A DNA stretch of 64,000 nt, taken from positions 23,832-87,831 of the forward strand of contig JAWUYA010000044.1 in assembly GCA_034111045.1 (NCBI GenBank), written 5' to 3'. A program made the translations under genes and the position numbers. Under the pieces are notes generated by a model, which had not been told where the DNA came from, did no database searches, and saw only the letters and a list, made by a program, of their open reading frames with translations. Shown piece by piece: positions 1 to 8,895 of the stretch. Origin of the DNA: JALJPB01 sp034111045. Lineage in GTDB: Bacteria; Pseudomonadota; Gammaproteobacteria; Enterobacterales; Alteromonadaceae. Numbering within the stretch: position 1 is the first letter of the stretch; the number at the start of each line of letters is the position of its first letter.

Positions 1-538
1 TCATACGTGTTAATATTTCGGTACGACTTTGACTATTATGAATAACGGCAACACCGTCAAAGCCTTTAAGCTTTTTAGCGGCATGGTTAGCTGCTTTTGA
101 TAACGTTAATGTTATACCAAATCCCACACCAACAGGTAATCGTGTTTCGTTCCATACAGCACGTCTTATTTTGTGACCATATTGATGCCAATCATTAATA
201 AGTGATTGGTAATTTTCAAAGTAAAGGAAAGACTCATCAATAGAATAGACATAGTGGTTATCACAATACCTTGCTATAACGTTCATCATTTTTTCGCTTA
301 GGTCAGCGTAAAGCTCATAGTTTGAAGACCGAACGACAACTCCATGTTTTTGTAATAAATATTTTATTTTAAAATAGGGTGTGAACTTCGGAATACCTAA
401 GCGCCTAGCGATAGGGCAAACAGCACAAATAACCCCATCGTTGTTTGTTAATACCACAACTGGCTTGTTGCGTATGCTGGGATCAAACACTTTTTCTGCA
501 CTGGCATAAAATGAGACCACATCAACTAAAGCATACAT
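1..538 (-). CDS. umuC: UmuC, catalytic subunit of DNA polymerase V (N-terminal part, cut by window edge)
   Basis: Y-family translesion polymerase subunit that acts with UmuD'2 in SOS mutagenesis. About 179 N-terminal residues are visible; the gene runs off the left edge. The protein starts MYALVDVVSFYASAEK, with the catalytic Asp at residue 6. It continues with SSNYELYADLS and YSIDES, where D101 and E102 fall at the E. coli numbering, and then a VGVGFGITLTLSKAANHAAKK segment typical of UmuC. The ATG at 538 lies inside the end of umuD, an overlap of 13 nt, so the two are translationally coupled. The little finger and C-terminal DUF4113 region are outside the window. Regulation is presumably from the LexA box in front of umuD. 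Confidence 0.95.
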   Translation of the reverse strand, partial: MYALVDVVSFYASAEKVFDPSIRNKPVVVLTNNDGVICAVCPIARRLGIPKFTPYFKIKYLLQKHGVVVRSSNYELYADLSEKMMNVIARYCDNHYVYSIDESFLYFENYQSLINDWHQYGHKIRRAVWNETRLPVGVGFGITLTLSKAANHAAKKLKGFDGVAVIHNSQSRTEILTRM

Positions 539-942
539 GCGGTTAATTCTGGTGCTTTATGATGAAGGCGAATTGAACGAGTAACCACCCCTTCAAGTTG
601 TAATTGATCTTCTGCTTTAATATCAACTGGAGCATGATTGTTAGAAGCAGATAATAACCTTGCTTGTTTTTTATCAATTAATTTGCAAACAAAACAACCG
701 TTGTAATTGGCAACAATGACATCACCATTCTTAGTAGTCAGTGATCTATCCACAATGAGTAAATCACCATCAAATATCCCTACACCTTCCATAGACTGAC
801 CTGACGCCTGGCCAATAAAGGTGGCGTTAGGATGGCGTATAAGCAGTTGATCTAATGACAAACTCAACTCTTTATATTCTGCCGCAGGTGATTCAAAGCC
901 GGAAATACCTGCTTCAATATAAATAGGAACAACTTTCATCAT
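526..942 (-). CDS. umuD: UmuD, LexA-like self-cleaving subunit of DNA polymerase V
   Basis: S24 peptidase-fold protein that is cleaved on RecA filaments to UmuD', which activates UmuC. The serine-lysine dyad is clear: Ser50 in ASGQSM and Lys87 in FVCKL, at the E. coli spacing (S60/K97). The ESPAAEY segment aligns with the E. coli SPAADY segment that follows its cleavage site, which puts the scissile bond at Ser14-Gly15 rather than Cys-Gly. The reading frame opens at a GTG (951) with little Shine-Dalgarno support. ATG 942, or the adjacent ATG 939, is preceded by GTGAG at good spacing, so 942 is preferred (about 138 residues, against 139 in E. coli). The gene overlaps umuC by 13 nt. Confidence 0.93.
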   Translation of the reverse strand: MMKVVPIYIEAGISGFESPAAEYKELSLSLDQLLIRHPNATFIGQASGQSMEGVGIFDGDLLIVDRSLTTKNGDVIVANYNGCFVCKLIDKKQARLLSASNNHAPVDIKAEDQLQLEGVVTRSIRLHHKAPELTACML

Positions 943-962
943 TAAATTCACTCACAAATTAA

Positions 963-980
963 ACTGTATATTTATACAGT
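963..980. promoter_or_regulatory. LexA (SOS) operator of umuDC
   Basis: The sequence ACTGTATATTTATACAGT contains CTGT-N8-ACAG with an AT-only spacer, a perfect match to the gammaproteobacterial LexA box. It lies 21 bp upstream of the preferred umuD start, where it would block the promoter. This is strong sequence support for SOS control of umuDC. Confidence 0.93.
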
Positions 981-1262
981 ATAGCTTATGGGTGAAATTT
1001 ATAAAGTCATATTTAAAAAATCTGTTAAAAGACTAGTTACACTCTATTATTTAAAATAATAATCAACAAGTTAAAAACATTTCAACATTAATTTTAATAG
1101 CTTCTTGTAAAGGAAAGCGCCGATTGTTTGAGAAAAAATCATTTAATATTAATTAATTCGTCTATTTGATATTATATTTCAAACTAACAAGAGACATTAA
1201 TAATCGATGTTAATATCTCAAGCACAATAATGAATTTTACTAACATTGACAAAAGAGAGTTT
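981..1262. other. Intergenic region between divergent umuD and yaiI
   Basis: About 280 bp of AT-rich sequence between divergently transcribed genes. Apart from the LexA box just outside it and the AAGAGAG ribosome-binding site at 1252-1258, no coding frame, hairpin or repeat is apparent. It must contain the yaiI promoter, but no confident -35/-10 pair can be assigned. Confidence 0.6.
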
Positions 1263-1721
1263 ATGAAAATTTGGGTAGATGCTGACGCATGTCCTGTCGT
1301 TATTAAAGAAATACTTTTTAAAGCTGCAGAGCGAACCAAAATAACCACCACTTTAGTGGCCAATCATCACATCAATACGCCACCATCACGGTTTATTAAC
1401 TTTATTCAGGTGAGTGCCGGTTTTGATATTGCTGATGATGAAATAGTTAAAAGAGTGAGCGAGAGTGACTTAGTGATCACCAGTGACATACCATTAGCCG
1501 ATGAAGTGATTACCAAAAAAGGCTATGCATTAAGTCCTAGGGGGGAATTATATACCGCAAGTAATATAAAATCTCGACTTAATATTCGAGATTTTATGGA
1601 CACTATGCGCGCCAGTGGTGTTCATACTGGCGGTCCTCCGCCTTTAAATCAAAGCGATAGACAAGCTTTTGCTAATCACCTCGATTCAATTTTAAGTCGA
1701 TATACTCGCTTAAAACCTTGA
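1263..1721 (+). CDS. yaiI: UPF0178 (DUF188) family protein, YaiI-like
   Basis: A 152-residue protein, the same length as E. coli YaiI. The start MKIWVDADACPVVIKEIL is the family signature, and VITSDIPLADEVI and SPRGELYT are further conserved blocks of this PIN-like fold family. The acidic DADACP motif suggests a metal-dependent nuclease-like site, but no function is established. An in-frame ATG at 1230 would add 11 residues absent from the family. ATG 1263 is preceded by AAGAGAG at proper spacing, so that start is chosen. The gene converges on kdsB with only 8 bp between. Confidence 0.9.
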   Translation: MKIWVDADACPVVIKEILFKAAERTKITTTLVANHHINTPPSRFINFIQVSAGFDIADDEIVKRVSESDLVITSDIPLADEVITKKGYALSPRGELYTASNIKSRLNIRDFMDTMRASGVHTGGPPPLNQSDRQAFANHLDSILSRYTRLKP

Positions 1722-1729
1722 GGTTTACA

Positions 1730-2506
1730 TTATAATTTTTTTGCGTAAGCTCTCGCTTTTTCTAAATCTTCTGGTGTATCAACCCCTTCAACGGGGACGT
1801 GAGTATTGGCGATATCAACATGAATTTTTTCACCATGCCACAAGACTCTCAATTGCTCTAATGCTTCAATGTGTTCTAACTCGCTTGCTGGCCAGTTAAC
1901 ATAATCTTTAATAAAACCGGCACGATATGCATAAATGCCGACGTGACGAAGGTAAAAACCACCAATGTCAGTGACATTTTTTTGATTTAAAAAACGGTTA
2001 CGATCATAGGGGATCGTGGCCCGGCTAAAATACAAAGCGTAACCATTTTTATCACATACTACTTTCACCGCATTAGGATTAAACACTTCCTCAACTGAAG
2101 ATAGTTTAATGGATAACGTTGCCATACGTGCTTGTGCTAATGAGTTATTTTGGTTGGCTAAATTATTAGCCACTTGGGCGATATTCTCGGGCGGAATAAA
2201 AGGCTCATCGCCTTGCACATTAACAATGATTTCATCATCAGAAAAATGATACAAGTCCATCACTTCAGCTAAACGCTCGGTGCCTGATTGATGATCAGCC
2301 CTGGTTTTACAGACCTCGCCACCAAAACCTGTTACCACCGCTGCTACCTCATCATTATCAGTGGCAACAATCACTTGTTTGGCGCCACTGAGTTTTGCTT
2401 TTTCAACAACCCATTCGATCATAGGTTTACCATGAATATCGGCCAACACTTTACCTGGCAAACGAGAAGACTCAAATCGTGCAGGAATAACCACAACAAA
2501 TGACAT
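1730..2506 (-). CDS. kdsB: 3-deoxy-manno-octulosonate cytidylyltransferase (CMP-Kdo synthetase)
   Basis: Activates Kdo as CMP-Kdo for the lipopolysaccharide inner core, in the cytoplasm. The 258-residue protein carries the nucleotidyltransferase N-terminus IPARFESSRLPGK, the CTP/Mg site region NVQGDEPFI, and the C-terminal EGVDTPEDLEKAR. Length is close to E. coli KdsB (248). The ATG at 2506 has GGGAAG six bases upstream. It is last in the unit comEC-msbA-lpxK-ycaR-kdsB and follows ycaR by 11 bp, which places lipid A export and core sugar activation in one transcription unit. Confidence 0.97.
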   Translation of the reverse strand: MSFVVVIPARFESSRLPGKVLADIHGKPMIEWVVEKAKLSGAKQVIVATDNDEVAAVVTGFGGEVCKTRADHQSGTERLAEVMDLYHFSDDEIIVNVQGDEPFIPPENIAQVANNLANQNNSLAQARMATLSIKLSSVEEVFNPNAVKVVCDKNGYALYFSRATIPYDRNRFLNQKNVTDIGGFYLRHVGIYAYRAGFIKDYVNWPASELEHIEALEQLRVLWHGEKIHVDIANTHVPVEGVDTPEDLEKARAYAKKL

Positions 2507-2517
2507 AACGAGCTTCC

Positions 2518-2706
2518 CTACGCTTTATATTCATCTAAAGAAAGCCTGCGGGCTTCACTTTCTAACAAGACCGGAATATCTTTTTCAATGGGGTAAGCTA
2601 AGCGGTCAAAGTTACAAGTCAACTCTTGTTGTTCTTTATGGTAATCAAGTTTGCCTTTACACACGGGACAAGCCAAAATTTCCATTAATTTGATATCAAA
2701 TGCCAT
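2518..2706 (-). CDS. ycaR: Trm112-like zinc-binding small protein YcaR
   Basis: A 62-residue protein closely similar to E. coli YcaR: ILACPVCKGKLDY, then a downstream Cys in LTCNFDRLAYPI, and the typical DIPVLLESEARRL tail. The Cys pattern suggests a small zinc-ribbon-like fold related to Trm112. Its function is not established. It lies between lpxK and kdsB as in E. coli, though the intervening ycaQ of E. coli is missing. The start at 2706 has an AGAGAAG ribosome-binding site. Confidence 0.92.
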   Translation of the reverse strand: MAFDIKLMEILACPVCKGKLDYHKEQQELTCNFDRLAYPIEKDIPVLLESEARRLSLDEYKA

Positions 2707-2823
2707 TATATTCTTCTCTTTTAGTCTAAATTTCGTCTAAGTTTCGTTTGTGTTTTTTAACTGTATTTGTTATGTACTTATGTACGTTATGTTCACTATC
2801 TAAAGCGATAGACACGTTTATGT

Positions 2824-3840
2824 TCACAGTTGTTTGATTTTGGCTTTCAATTGCTCAATTTGCTCAGGACAAATAAGCGCATCAACCGGTAAATACCACC
2901 AATGCTCTGTTGCAAAAACCCGACACTTGACCGCATCTTTTTCTGTCATTAACAATGGCAGGGGTTCATCACTATGGTCAAAATGGTCAAAGTCCGCTCG
3001 CTTAAAGTCATGATGATCAATAAAGCCTTTACTATCATTCAAGCTGAATTTATACGCTGTTAGTGTGGTAAAAAAACGCTCGGGTGAACCAATACCAGCC
3101 ATAGCATTAATGCTTGGATATTGCCTTATAAAGTCGCTAATTAACCGTTTTTCGCCGCTCAGTAAATGACAAACGTGCGTTGCAGTTAACTCCATGTTAA
3201 TTTCATTATCAACAAGGCTTTTAGTGGAAACACCGCCATTAACAATAACAAAGTCACTATGCTTTAGTCGCCACAATCCTTCCCTTAAAGGCCCTGCAGG
3301 TAATAATAAACCATTGCCAAAGCGTCTTTTACCATCAACAACTATCAGCTCTAACTCTCTTTGTAGCCGATAATGCTGTAAACCATCATCCGCTAAGATA
3401 ATATCACAACCTTGTTCAATTAATAATGCGGCACTAGCGACTCTATCCCCGCCAACAACGACAGGAAGATGACAACGTTGATAAATCAACACGGGTTCAT
3501 CACCAGCCTCAGCCGCGCTACTAGTTTCATTGAGTAAATAAGGATAATGAGGCGCTTTGCCACCATAACCTCTACTAATGACTCCTGGTGATAATCCTAA
3601 TTCGCGACAAATGTCGATTAAGAGTATAACAATAGGCGTTTTACCATTACCACCAATACCAATGTTACCAACAACAATAACGGGTTGTCCCACAGCGTAC
3701 GAGTTGAAAATTTTCAACGAGTAAAACAGTCGTCGCAAGAATGTTAACAACGCAAATAATGCAGTAAAGGGAAGCAATATTGGTACAATTAATAATTTAG
3801 CCCGATGTGATTTAAACCAAACCTTTTCAATTAGGCGCAT
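2824..3840 (-). CDS. lpxK: Tetraacyldisaccharide 4'-kinase
   Basis: Adds the 4'-phosphate to lipid A disaccharide at the inner face of the cytoplasmic membrane. Visible features are the N-terminal membrane anchor, the P-loop GNIGIGGNGKTP, the family block SRGYGGKA, GDEPVLIYQR, DDGLQHYRL and RRFGNG, and a C-terminal LMTEKDAVKCR segment. The frame opens at a TTG (3855), but MRLIEKVWF from ATG 3840 aligns with the E. coli N-terminus MIEKIW, so 3840 is chosen (338 residues). It lies 36 bp downstream of msbA, the conserved arrangement. Confidence 0.96.
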   Translation of the reverse strand: MRLIEKVWFKSHRAKLLIVPILLPFTALFALLTFLRRLFYSLKIFNSYAVGQPVIVVGNIGIGGNGKTPIVILLIDICRELGLSPGVISRGYGGKAPHYPYLLNETSSAAEAGDEPVLIYQRCHLPVVVGGDRVASAALLIEQGCDIILADDGLQHYRLQRELELIVVDGKRRFGNGLLLPAGPLREGLWRLKHSDFVIVNGGVSTKSLVDNEINMELTATHVCHLLSGEKRLISDFIRQYPSINAMAGIGSPERFFTTLTAYKFSLNDSKGFIDHHDFKRADFDHFDHSDEPLPLLMTEKDAVKCRVFATEHWWYLPVDALICPEQIEQLKAKIKQL

Positions 3841-3876
3841 AACGGGGTTACTCAATCATGTTAATTGACAAATGAA

Positions 3877-5685
3877 TTAGCTAAATTCGACATTATGGAG
3901 CTGAGCATATGCCCCATTTTTAACTAATAGAGACGAATGGTCGCCCTGCTCTATAATCTTTCCTTGCTCCATAACAATAATATTATCGGCATTTTCTATC
4001 GTCGACAGTCGATGAGCAATAACAATACAGGTTCTGTTTTGTTGTAAAAGCTGTAAAGCCTCTTGAATATGGCGTTCTGATTCGGTATCAAGCGAACTCG
4101 TTGCCTCATCTAAAATCAAAAAAGGTGAGTCACACAATAATGCCCGCGCAATAGCAATACGTTGGCGTTGTCCACCAGAGAGCATTGAACCATTTTCACC
4201 AATAACCGTATCAAGTCCTTCAGGCATATTATCAACAAACTCCATCACATGCGCACTTTTAGCGGCGGCAATAATCTCTTCTCGACTCGCCCGAGGTTTT
4301 CCATAGGCAATATTATTGGCCAACGTGTCATTAAATAACACGACCTGTTGTGACACGTAAGCAAATTGTTGACGCAAGTTACTCAATTGATATTGCTGGA
4401 CATCAACACCATCAACTTGTACTTGCCCTTCTTCAGCATTGTAAAATCGAAGAAATAAAGTGCTTGCCGTTGACTTGCCACTGCCTGATCGACCAACAAG
4501 GGCTAATGTTTTACCTGGCTCTACGCTAAAAGAAACATTGTTAATAGCAGGAGTGTCTTTACCGGCATAAGTGAAAGTAACATTTTTAAACGCTAACTGC
4601 CCTTTTGGCTTTTCAAGCACGAGTTTACCTTGATCTTTTTCTACTTGTTGATCTAACACCTTAAAAATACTGATAGCCGCTGCCATACCTGTTTGAAATT
4701 CACCATTGACCGTGGTTAACGTTTTTAATGGTCTAAGTAATAAAGCCATCATGGTTAGTACTGTGGTAAAACTACCAGGTGTTAAGGTCTCTCGCATACT
4801 GTCTAAATTTGCGACGTATAAAACAACCGCTAGAGCGAATGAGGCGATAACTTGAATAAGTGGGACACTGATAGCTTTAGTGCCTACCATTTTCATTCGT
4901 TGTTGACGGTTATGTTTATTTATTTTTTTAAACTGATCAAATTCATTTTGTTGGCCACCAAAGGTTAATACCACTTTATGGGCATTAAATACTTGCTCTG
5001 CAGCACTATTAACTTGCCCCATTGCTCCTTGAATATTTTTACTTATCTGTCTAAACCGCCCTGAAACAAAGACAACCACAACCGCAATCACAGGCGTGAT
5101 AACTAAAAATATCAAGGATAATTGCCAACTGTTATAAAACATAATGATCAACAAGCCGCTGACAAAAGCACCCTGCTGTACTAACGTAGTTAAGGCTCGA
5201 GTTGTTGCTTGCAATACTTGTTCGCTATCATAGGTTAACTTAGCGATTAAACTGCCCGTTGATTCTCTGTCATGAAATGAAACTGACATGCCCATAATAT
5301 GTTCAAATAATTGTTGCCTTAAATCCGCAACAACATTATTGCCTACCCATGCCAAACAATAATTACCAATAAAGTGAGCAGTTCCACGTAAGAGAAACAT
5401 CACTATAATGAAAAGAGGCGCCCATTTCATAAAATTAGGGTTTACACCGGTAAGACCTTCATCAATTAAGGGTTTAAGCATAGAAATAAAATATGAGTCA
5501 ATACCGGCATAGGCTAACATCCCTATAATTGCCGCAACAAAACCTATTTTATAAGGTTTAACAAAGGTCATTAATCTTTTAAAGGTTTGCCACGTTGTGG
5601 TTTGACTGGCGTTTTTTTGACTGGACTCTTTAGATGAAGTATCTGAATTTTTTGATGAATTTTTATCGGATAAAAGGTCGGACAT
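3877..5685 (-). CDS. msbA: Lipid A export ATP-binding/permease protein MsbA
   Basis: Half-size ABC transporter that flips lipid A-core across the inner membrane. The N-terminal ABC transmembrane domain spans about residues 45-335. The nucleotide-binding domain has Walker A GRSGSGKST (398-406), signature LSGGQ (502-506) and Walker B FLILDE (522-527). A TTG at 5697 opens the frame, but ATG 5685 has GAGAG at good spacing (602 residues; E. coli MsbA is 582). The first 30 residues are a Ser/Asn/Lys-rich hydrophilic extension. It sits between comEC and lpxK, as in E. coli. Confidence 0.96.
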   Translation of the reverse strand: MSDLLSDKNSSKNSDTSSKESSQKNASQTTTWQTFKRLMTFVKPYKIGFVAAIIGMLAYAGIDSYFISMLKPLIDEGLTGVNPNFMKWAPLFIIVMFLLRGTAHFIGNYCLAWVGNNVVADLRQQLFEHIMGMSVSFHDRESTGSLIAKLTYDSEQVLQATTRALTTLVQQGAFVSGLLIIMFYNSWQLSLIFLVITPVIAVVVVFVSGRFRQISKNIQGAMGQVNSAAEQVFNAHKVVLTFGGQQNEFDQFKKINKHNRQQRMKMVGTKAISVPLIQVIASFALAVVLYVANLDSMRETLTPGSFTTVLTMMALLLRPLKTLTTVNGEFQTGMAAAISIFKVLDQQVEKDQGKLVLEKPKGQLAFKNVTFTYAGKDTPAINNVSFSVEPGKTLALVGRSGSGKSTASTLFLRFYNAEEGQVQVDGVDVQQYQLSNLRQQFAYVSQQVVLFNDTLANNIAYGKPRASREEIIAAAKSAHVMEFVDNMPEGLDTVIGENGSMLSGGQRQRIAIARALLCDSPFLILDEATSSLDTESERHIQEALQLLQQNRTCIVIAHRLSTIENADNIIVMEQGKIIEQGDHSSLLVKNGAYAQLHNVEFS

Positions 5686-5751
5686 GGAGTCTCTCAATGA
5701 CTTGAAAATTACTAGCTTGGCTATTTTAGCGTTATTTTTTCAATCAACCAA

Positions 5752-8211
5752 CTAATTAAATTTTCTTTTTGTATTTGAAAACCAATAAGGTGACAAATCA
5801 CGGCGGTATTGCAATATATTGAGCTTATCCTCACTGATGTCAACTCTTATCATGCCATGTTCATCGGTCGAATGAATCATCGTTTTTTGATCAATAAATC
5901 GCTGTTTAACCAGAGGGTTTGGCATGTTCCAACGATTTAAAAATCCGGCACTAAAAACCACTGCATCTGGTGATACTTGCTGGATAAATGCAATACTTGA
6001 GGAAGTTTTTGAACCATGATGAGCAGCAATTAACACATCAGCATTTAAGTTTAACAATTTTTGTTGCGCTTTGATCACCAAAAGCGATTCAGTTCTTTTA
6101 GAAATATCTCCGGTGAGTAACACCCGATGAGTGCCATCACTTATCAGGATCACACACGAGTCGTCGTTATCCTTTCCTTTTTTACTTTTAGGCCAAAGTT
6201 GTTGAAAGTTGAGTCCTCGCCAGTTAAAACTTTGACCTGATAAACAAAAGCTATCGCCACTTTCTCGAATATCATCATCATTGACGATGACTTCATTAAT
6301 GACAATATTTTCTCTTAAAATAGATAAACCACCGGCATGATCATTGTCGCTATGGCTGATAATTACTTTATCAAGTTGATTAATTGAATGATATTTCAAA
6401 TAAGGCAAGATAACCGCCTCGGTTAAATTAAATCCACTGGGGTATGCCCCTCCAGTGTCATATAAAAGCGCTTTATTGCCTTGCTGAATAACTATCGCTA
6501 AACCTTGACCAACATCTAAAACATTTACCTGCCAATCTAGACGCTGGTTAATATTTATCGGCTCTAGCACCTGATGATGTAATGGATTTTCAGGTGTCCT
6601 ACTGCGATTTGAAACAATGAATGAAATAATAATTACCACCAAAAATCCACTGACATTTTTTACTCGCCGAACAACGTTTTTATCAGACAGATTAACGGTA
6701 AAAAATGAGGGTAATAAAAAGCACCTAATAGCAATGGCAGCGACAAAAAAACCAATAAGTTGGCTTTGGAATAAAGACAAGGACAGTAAAGCGTTAGACT
6801 GGTTAGCTAAAAAGGACAAATAATGCCATAGCCACTGCAATACCGTTAAAGATAACTGCATAACCCAATTCGCCATAGTCTCACTAAAAAGTAATAAAAC
6901 CAATGAAAGCAGACACAAAGGTATAATCATAAAACTCATTATTGGTACGGCGAGCAAATTTGCAAAAATAGAAACGGTTGACACTTGATGATAAAAAAAT
7001 GAGGTTAAGGGTAATAAAAACAAAGTGAGCGACAGTTGAATAATTAACAACCCTTTAGCTATTCGCCAGAATTTAACCGGATGAGTTAACACAAATAAAA
7101 AACGCCATAAGGTTAAAAAAATAATCATTACCGCATAAAATGACAACCAAAAACTTGCGCTAAACAAACTAAAAGGACTGAGCAAAACCAAGGTAGCTAA
7201 GGTGAGTAAAAACCAGCGCTTTATTGTCAGTTTGATCCCTAGGAGCCGAGTGAACCAATAAAGCATTAGCATGACCAGTGCTCGTGTAGTGGGAATACTA
7301 AAGTCAGCTAAATATCCATAAAATAAAGTACTAAATAAACTCAGAAAAACCACAAGATACCGCAGATTAACATGCAACAACAGCTGCCTAATGGCTTTGG
7401 GTAGTAGCTGATTTAATGGCAATAAACGCGTTAGCCATAAAAAAAAAATAAAACTACCACTAGCGACTAAACCTAAATGTAATCCCGAGATAGCAATAAG
7501 ATGTTGCGTACCTGTAGCTTGTAAAATCTGCCAAGTTTCAACGGATATTTGGCTACGCTGAGCAAATGATAATGCCAGTAATAAAGGAGAGAGCTGATGT
7601 TCGGGCAAGTTTCTAACGTATTGACTATATAAACTTTGCCTAAGGCTAGTCTGAGAGGATAATAAGCTATTCTCTTTTGATGGTTTAACATACCCTGTCG
7701 CAACAATATTTTTTTCTCGTAGCCAACTTTGATAACTAAAACCTCCTTCATTGGCAAAACCATGAGCAGGTTTCAATTTAACCTTTAAACGATAGGTATC
7801 TCCGTGTGAGGGTAAAAATGATATGTTTTTTTTGCTGATTTGCCAACGAAGTCTAATTAAAAAAGGGTTATCAATAAGCTTGCCATTGAGTTTTTCTAAC
7901 TCAAAATTGAAACGATAGTTGCCTTTAACTCTTGTAGGGATATTAACAATCGTCCCTTCAATTTGATGAGTTTTCTTGCTAAAGCCACTCAGCTCAATAT
8001 GATTAGCTAGCCAAATATTATCATATTGAAAGCCATTAAATAGCATCCAAGCGACACCAAAAAATAAGCCACTTGATGATCTGCTTTTTTTATTGATAAA
8101 TAAACCAATAGCCAAACTAATAAATAACAATACTGTCAACATTTCTGGTACTATCGGCAAAAATAATGACAAAATAGCGCCGATAAAGAAGCTTAATAAC
8201 CACCAATCCAT
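5752..8211 (-). CDS. comEC: ComEC/Rec2 family DNA internalization protein
   Basis: Inner-membrane channel protein for natural transformation; the E. coli homologue is YcaI. The 819 residues contain an N-terminal DUF4131 region with membrane helices, the ComEC competence domain (ISGLHLGLVASGS, then a run of hydrophobic helices), and a C-terminal metallo-beta-lactamase domain with HSDNDHAGGL and AAHHGSKTSSS. The metal-binding motif looks intact. ATG 8211 has a GAGA ribosome-binding site. Its position directly upstream of msbA is conserved in gammaproteobacteria. Whether this strain is competent cannot be judged from this gene alone. Confidence 0.93.
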   Translation of the reverse strand: MDWWLLSFFIGAILSLFLPIVPEMLTVLLFISLAIGLFINKKSRSSSGLFFGVAWMLFNGFQYDNIWLANHIELSGFSKKTHQIEGTIVNIPTRVKGNYRFNFELEKLNGKLIDNPFLIRLRWQISKKNISFLPSHGDTYRLKVKLKPAHGFANEGGFSYQSWLREKNIVATGYVKPSKENSLLSSQTSLRQSLYSQYVRNLPEHQLSPLLLALSFAQRSQISVETWQILQATGTQHLIAISGLHLGLVASGSFIFFLWLTRLLPLNQLLPKAIRQLLLHVNLRYLVVFLSLFSTLFYGYLADFSIPTTRALVMLMLYWFTRLLGIKLTIKRWFLLTLATLVLLSPFSLFSASFWLSFYAVMIIFLTLWRFLFVLTHPVKFWRIAKGLLIIQLSLTLFLLPLTSFFYHQVSTVSIFANLLAVPIMSFMIIPLCLLSLVLLLFSETMANWVMQLSLTVLQWLWHYLSFLANQSNALLSLSLFQSQLIGFFVAAIAIRCFLLPSFFTVNLSDKNVVRRVKNVSGFLVVIIISFIVSNRSRTPENPLHHQVLEPININQRLDWQVNVLDVGQGLAIVIQQGNKALLYDTGGAYPSGFNLTEAVILPYLKYHSINQLDKVIISHSDNDHAGGLSILRENIVINEVIVNDDDIRESGDSFCLSGQSFNWRGLNFQQLWPKSKKGKDNDDSCVILISDGTHRVLLTGDISKRTESLLVIKAQQKLLNLNADVLIAAHHGSKTSSSIAFIQQVSPDAVVFSAGFLNRWNMPNPLVKQRFIDQKTMIHSTDEHGMIRVDISEDKLNILQYRRDLSPYWFSNTKRKFN

Positions 8212-8281
8212 AGTGTGTCTCTTTGTTTATTCGTCTCTTGATATAAAAAGCGTTTTCCGTAACCCATTAATTGTAGAAGCT

Positions 8282-8797
8282 ATGCCTAAAAAAACCATTA
8301 AACGATGGATGCCAGATCATCACACCATTAAAAATCATAAACACTTAAAGATATTTGGTAATTTATTAAATAATGCTAATTTGTGGCATTTAAACCGCCA
8401 CTCGGTTTCTAAAGCATTTGCCGTTGGCTTGTTTTGCGCTTTTATTCCTGTACCATTTCAAATGATATTAGCCGCTGCTTTAGCCATTGTATTGCATGCT
8501 AACTTACCCTTATCAGCTGCGCTAGTTTGGATCAGTAACCCATTGACTATGCCTGCTATTTTTTATTTTTGTTATTGGGTGGGTACCTGGGCCATTGGTG
8601 CCAATGAGAAACCCTTTAACTTTGAAGCCAGTTGGCAATGGTTGATTGAGAGCTTATCAACCATAGGACCGGCTTTTTTACTAGGGTGTGGTATTTTAGC
8701 CGTTATATTTTCAATGCTAGGTTATTTAGTTATTCAAGGACTGTGGCGGTTTTCTGTTGCTAAACAGTGGCAAAAACGTAAAAGAAGTAGGAAGTAA
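8282..8797 (+). CDS. DUF2062 domain membrane protein
   Basis: A 171-residue protein with the DUF2062 signature: a basic N-terminus, LWHLNRHSVSKAFAVGLFCAFIPVPFQ, then WISNPLTMPAIFYFCYWVG, and a C-terminal hydrophobic segment ending in a basic tail. Three membrane segments are visible (about residues 50-75, 85-105 and 130-155). An in-frame upstream region back to 8093 overlaps comEC antisense and lacks family similarity; ATG 8282 with GTAGAAG upstream is the likely start. Divergent from comEC. The molecular function of the family is not known to me. Confidence 0.88.
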   Translation: MPKKTIKRWMPDHHTIKNHKHLKIFGNLLNNANLWHLNRHSVSKAFAVGLFCAFIPVPFQMILAAALAIVLHANLPLSAALVWISNPLTMPAIFYFCYWVGTWAIGANEKPFNFEASWQWLIESLSTIGPAFLLGCGILAVIFSMLGYLVIQGLWRFSVAKQWQKRKRSRK

Positions 8798-8810
8798 CAC
8801 TTCAGTTGAC

Positions 8811-8829
8811 AAGCTGATATTCTCAGCTT
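8811..8829. terminator. Hairpin between convergent DUF2062 gene and lolE
   Basis: Perfect 7-bp inverted repeat AAGCTGA / TCAGCTT with a TATTC loop, flanked by weaker outer complementarity (TTCA and TGAA). It sits in the 98-bp gap between convergent genes, so it could stop transcription from either side. No T-run follows on either strand, so intrinsic termination is only possible. Confidence 0.45.
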
Positions 8830-8895
8830 CACTTGAAACGCATGCCCGATAGCAACTCAATAAATTAATCGATATAAAAAAGAGGAGTAACCTTA

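Noticed and set aside
8093..8281. Upstream extension of the DUF2062 protein
   Set aside because: It overlaps comEC antisense, lacks family similarity, and a well-placed ribosome-binding site precedes ATG 8282.
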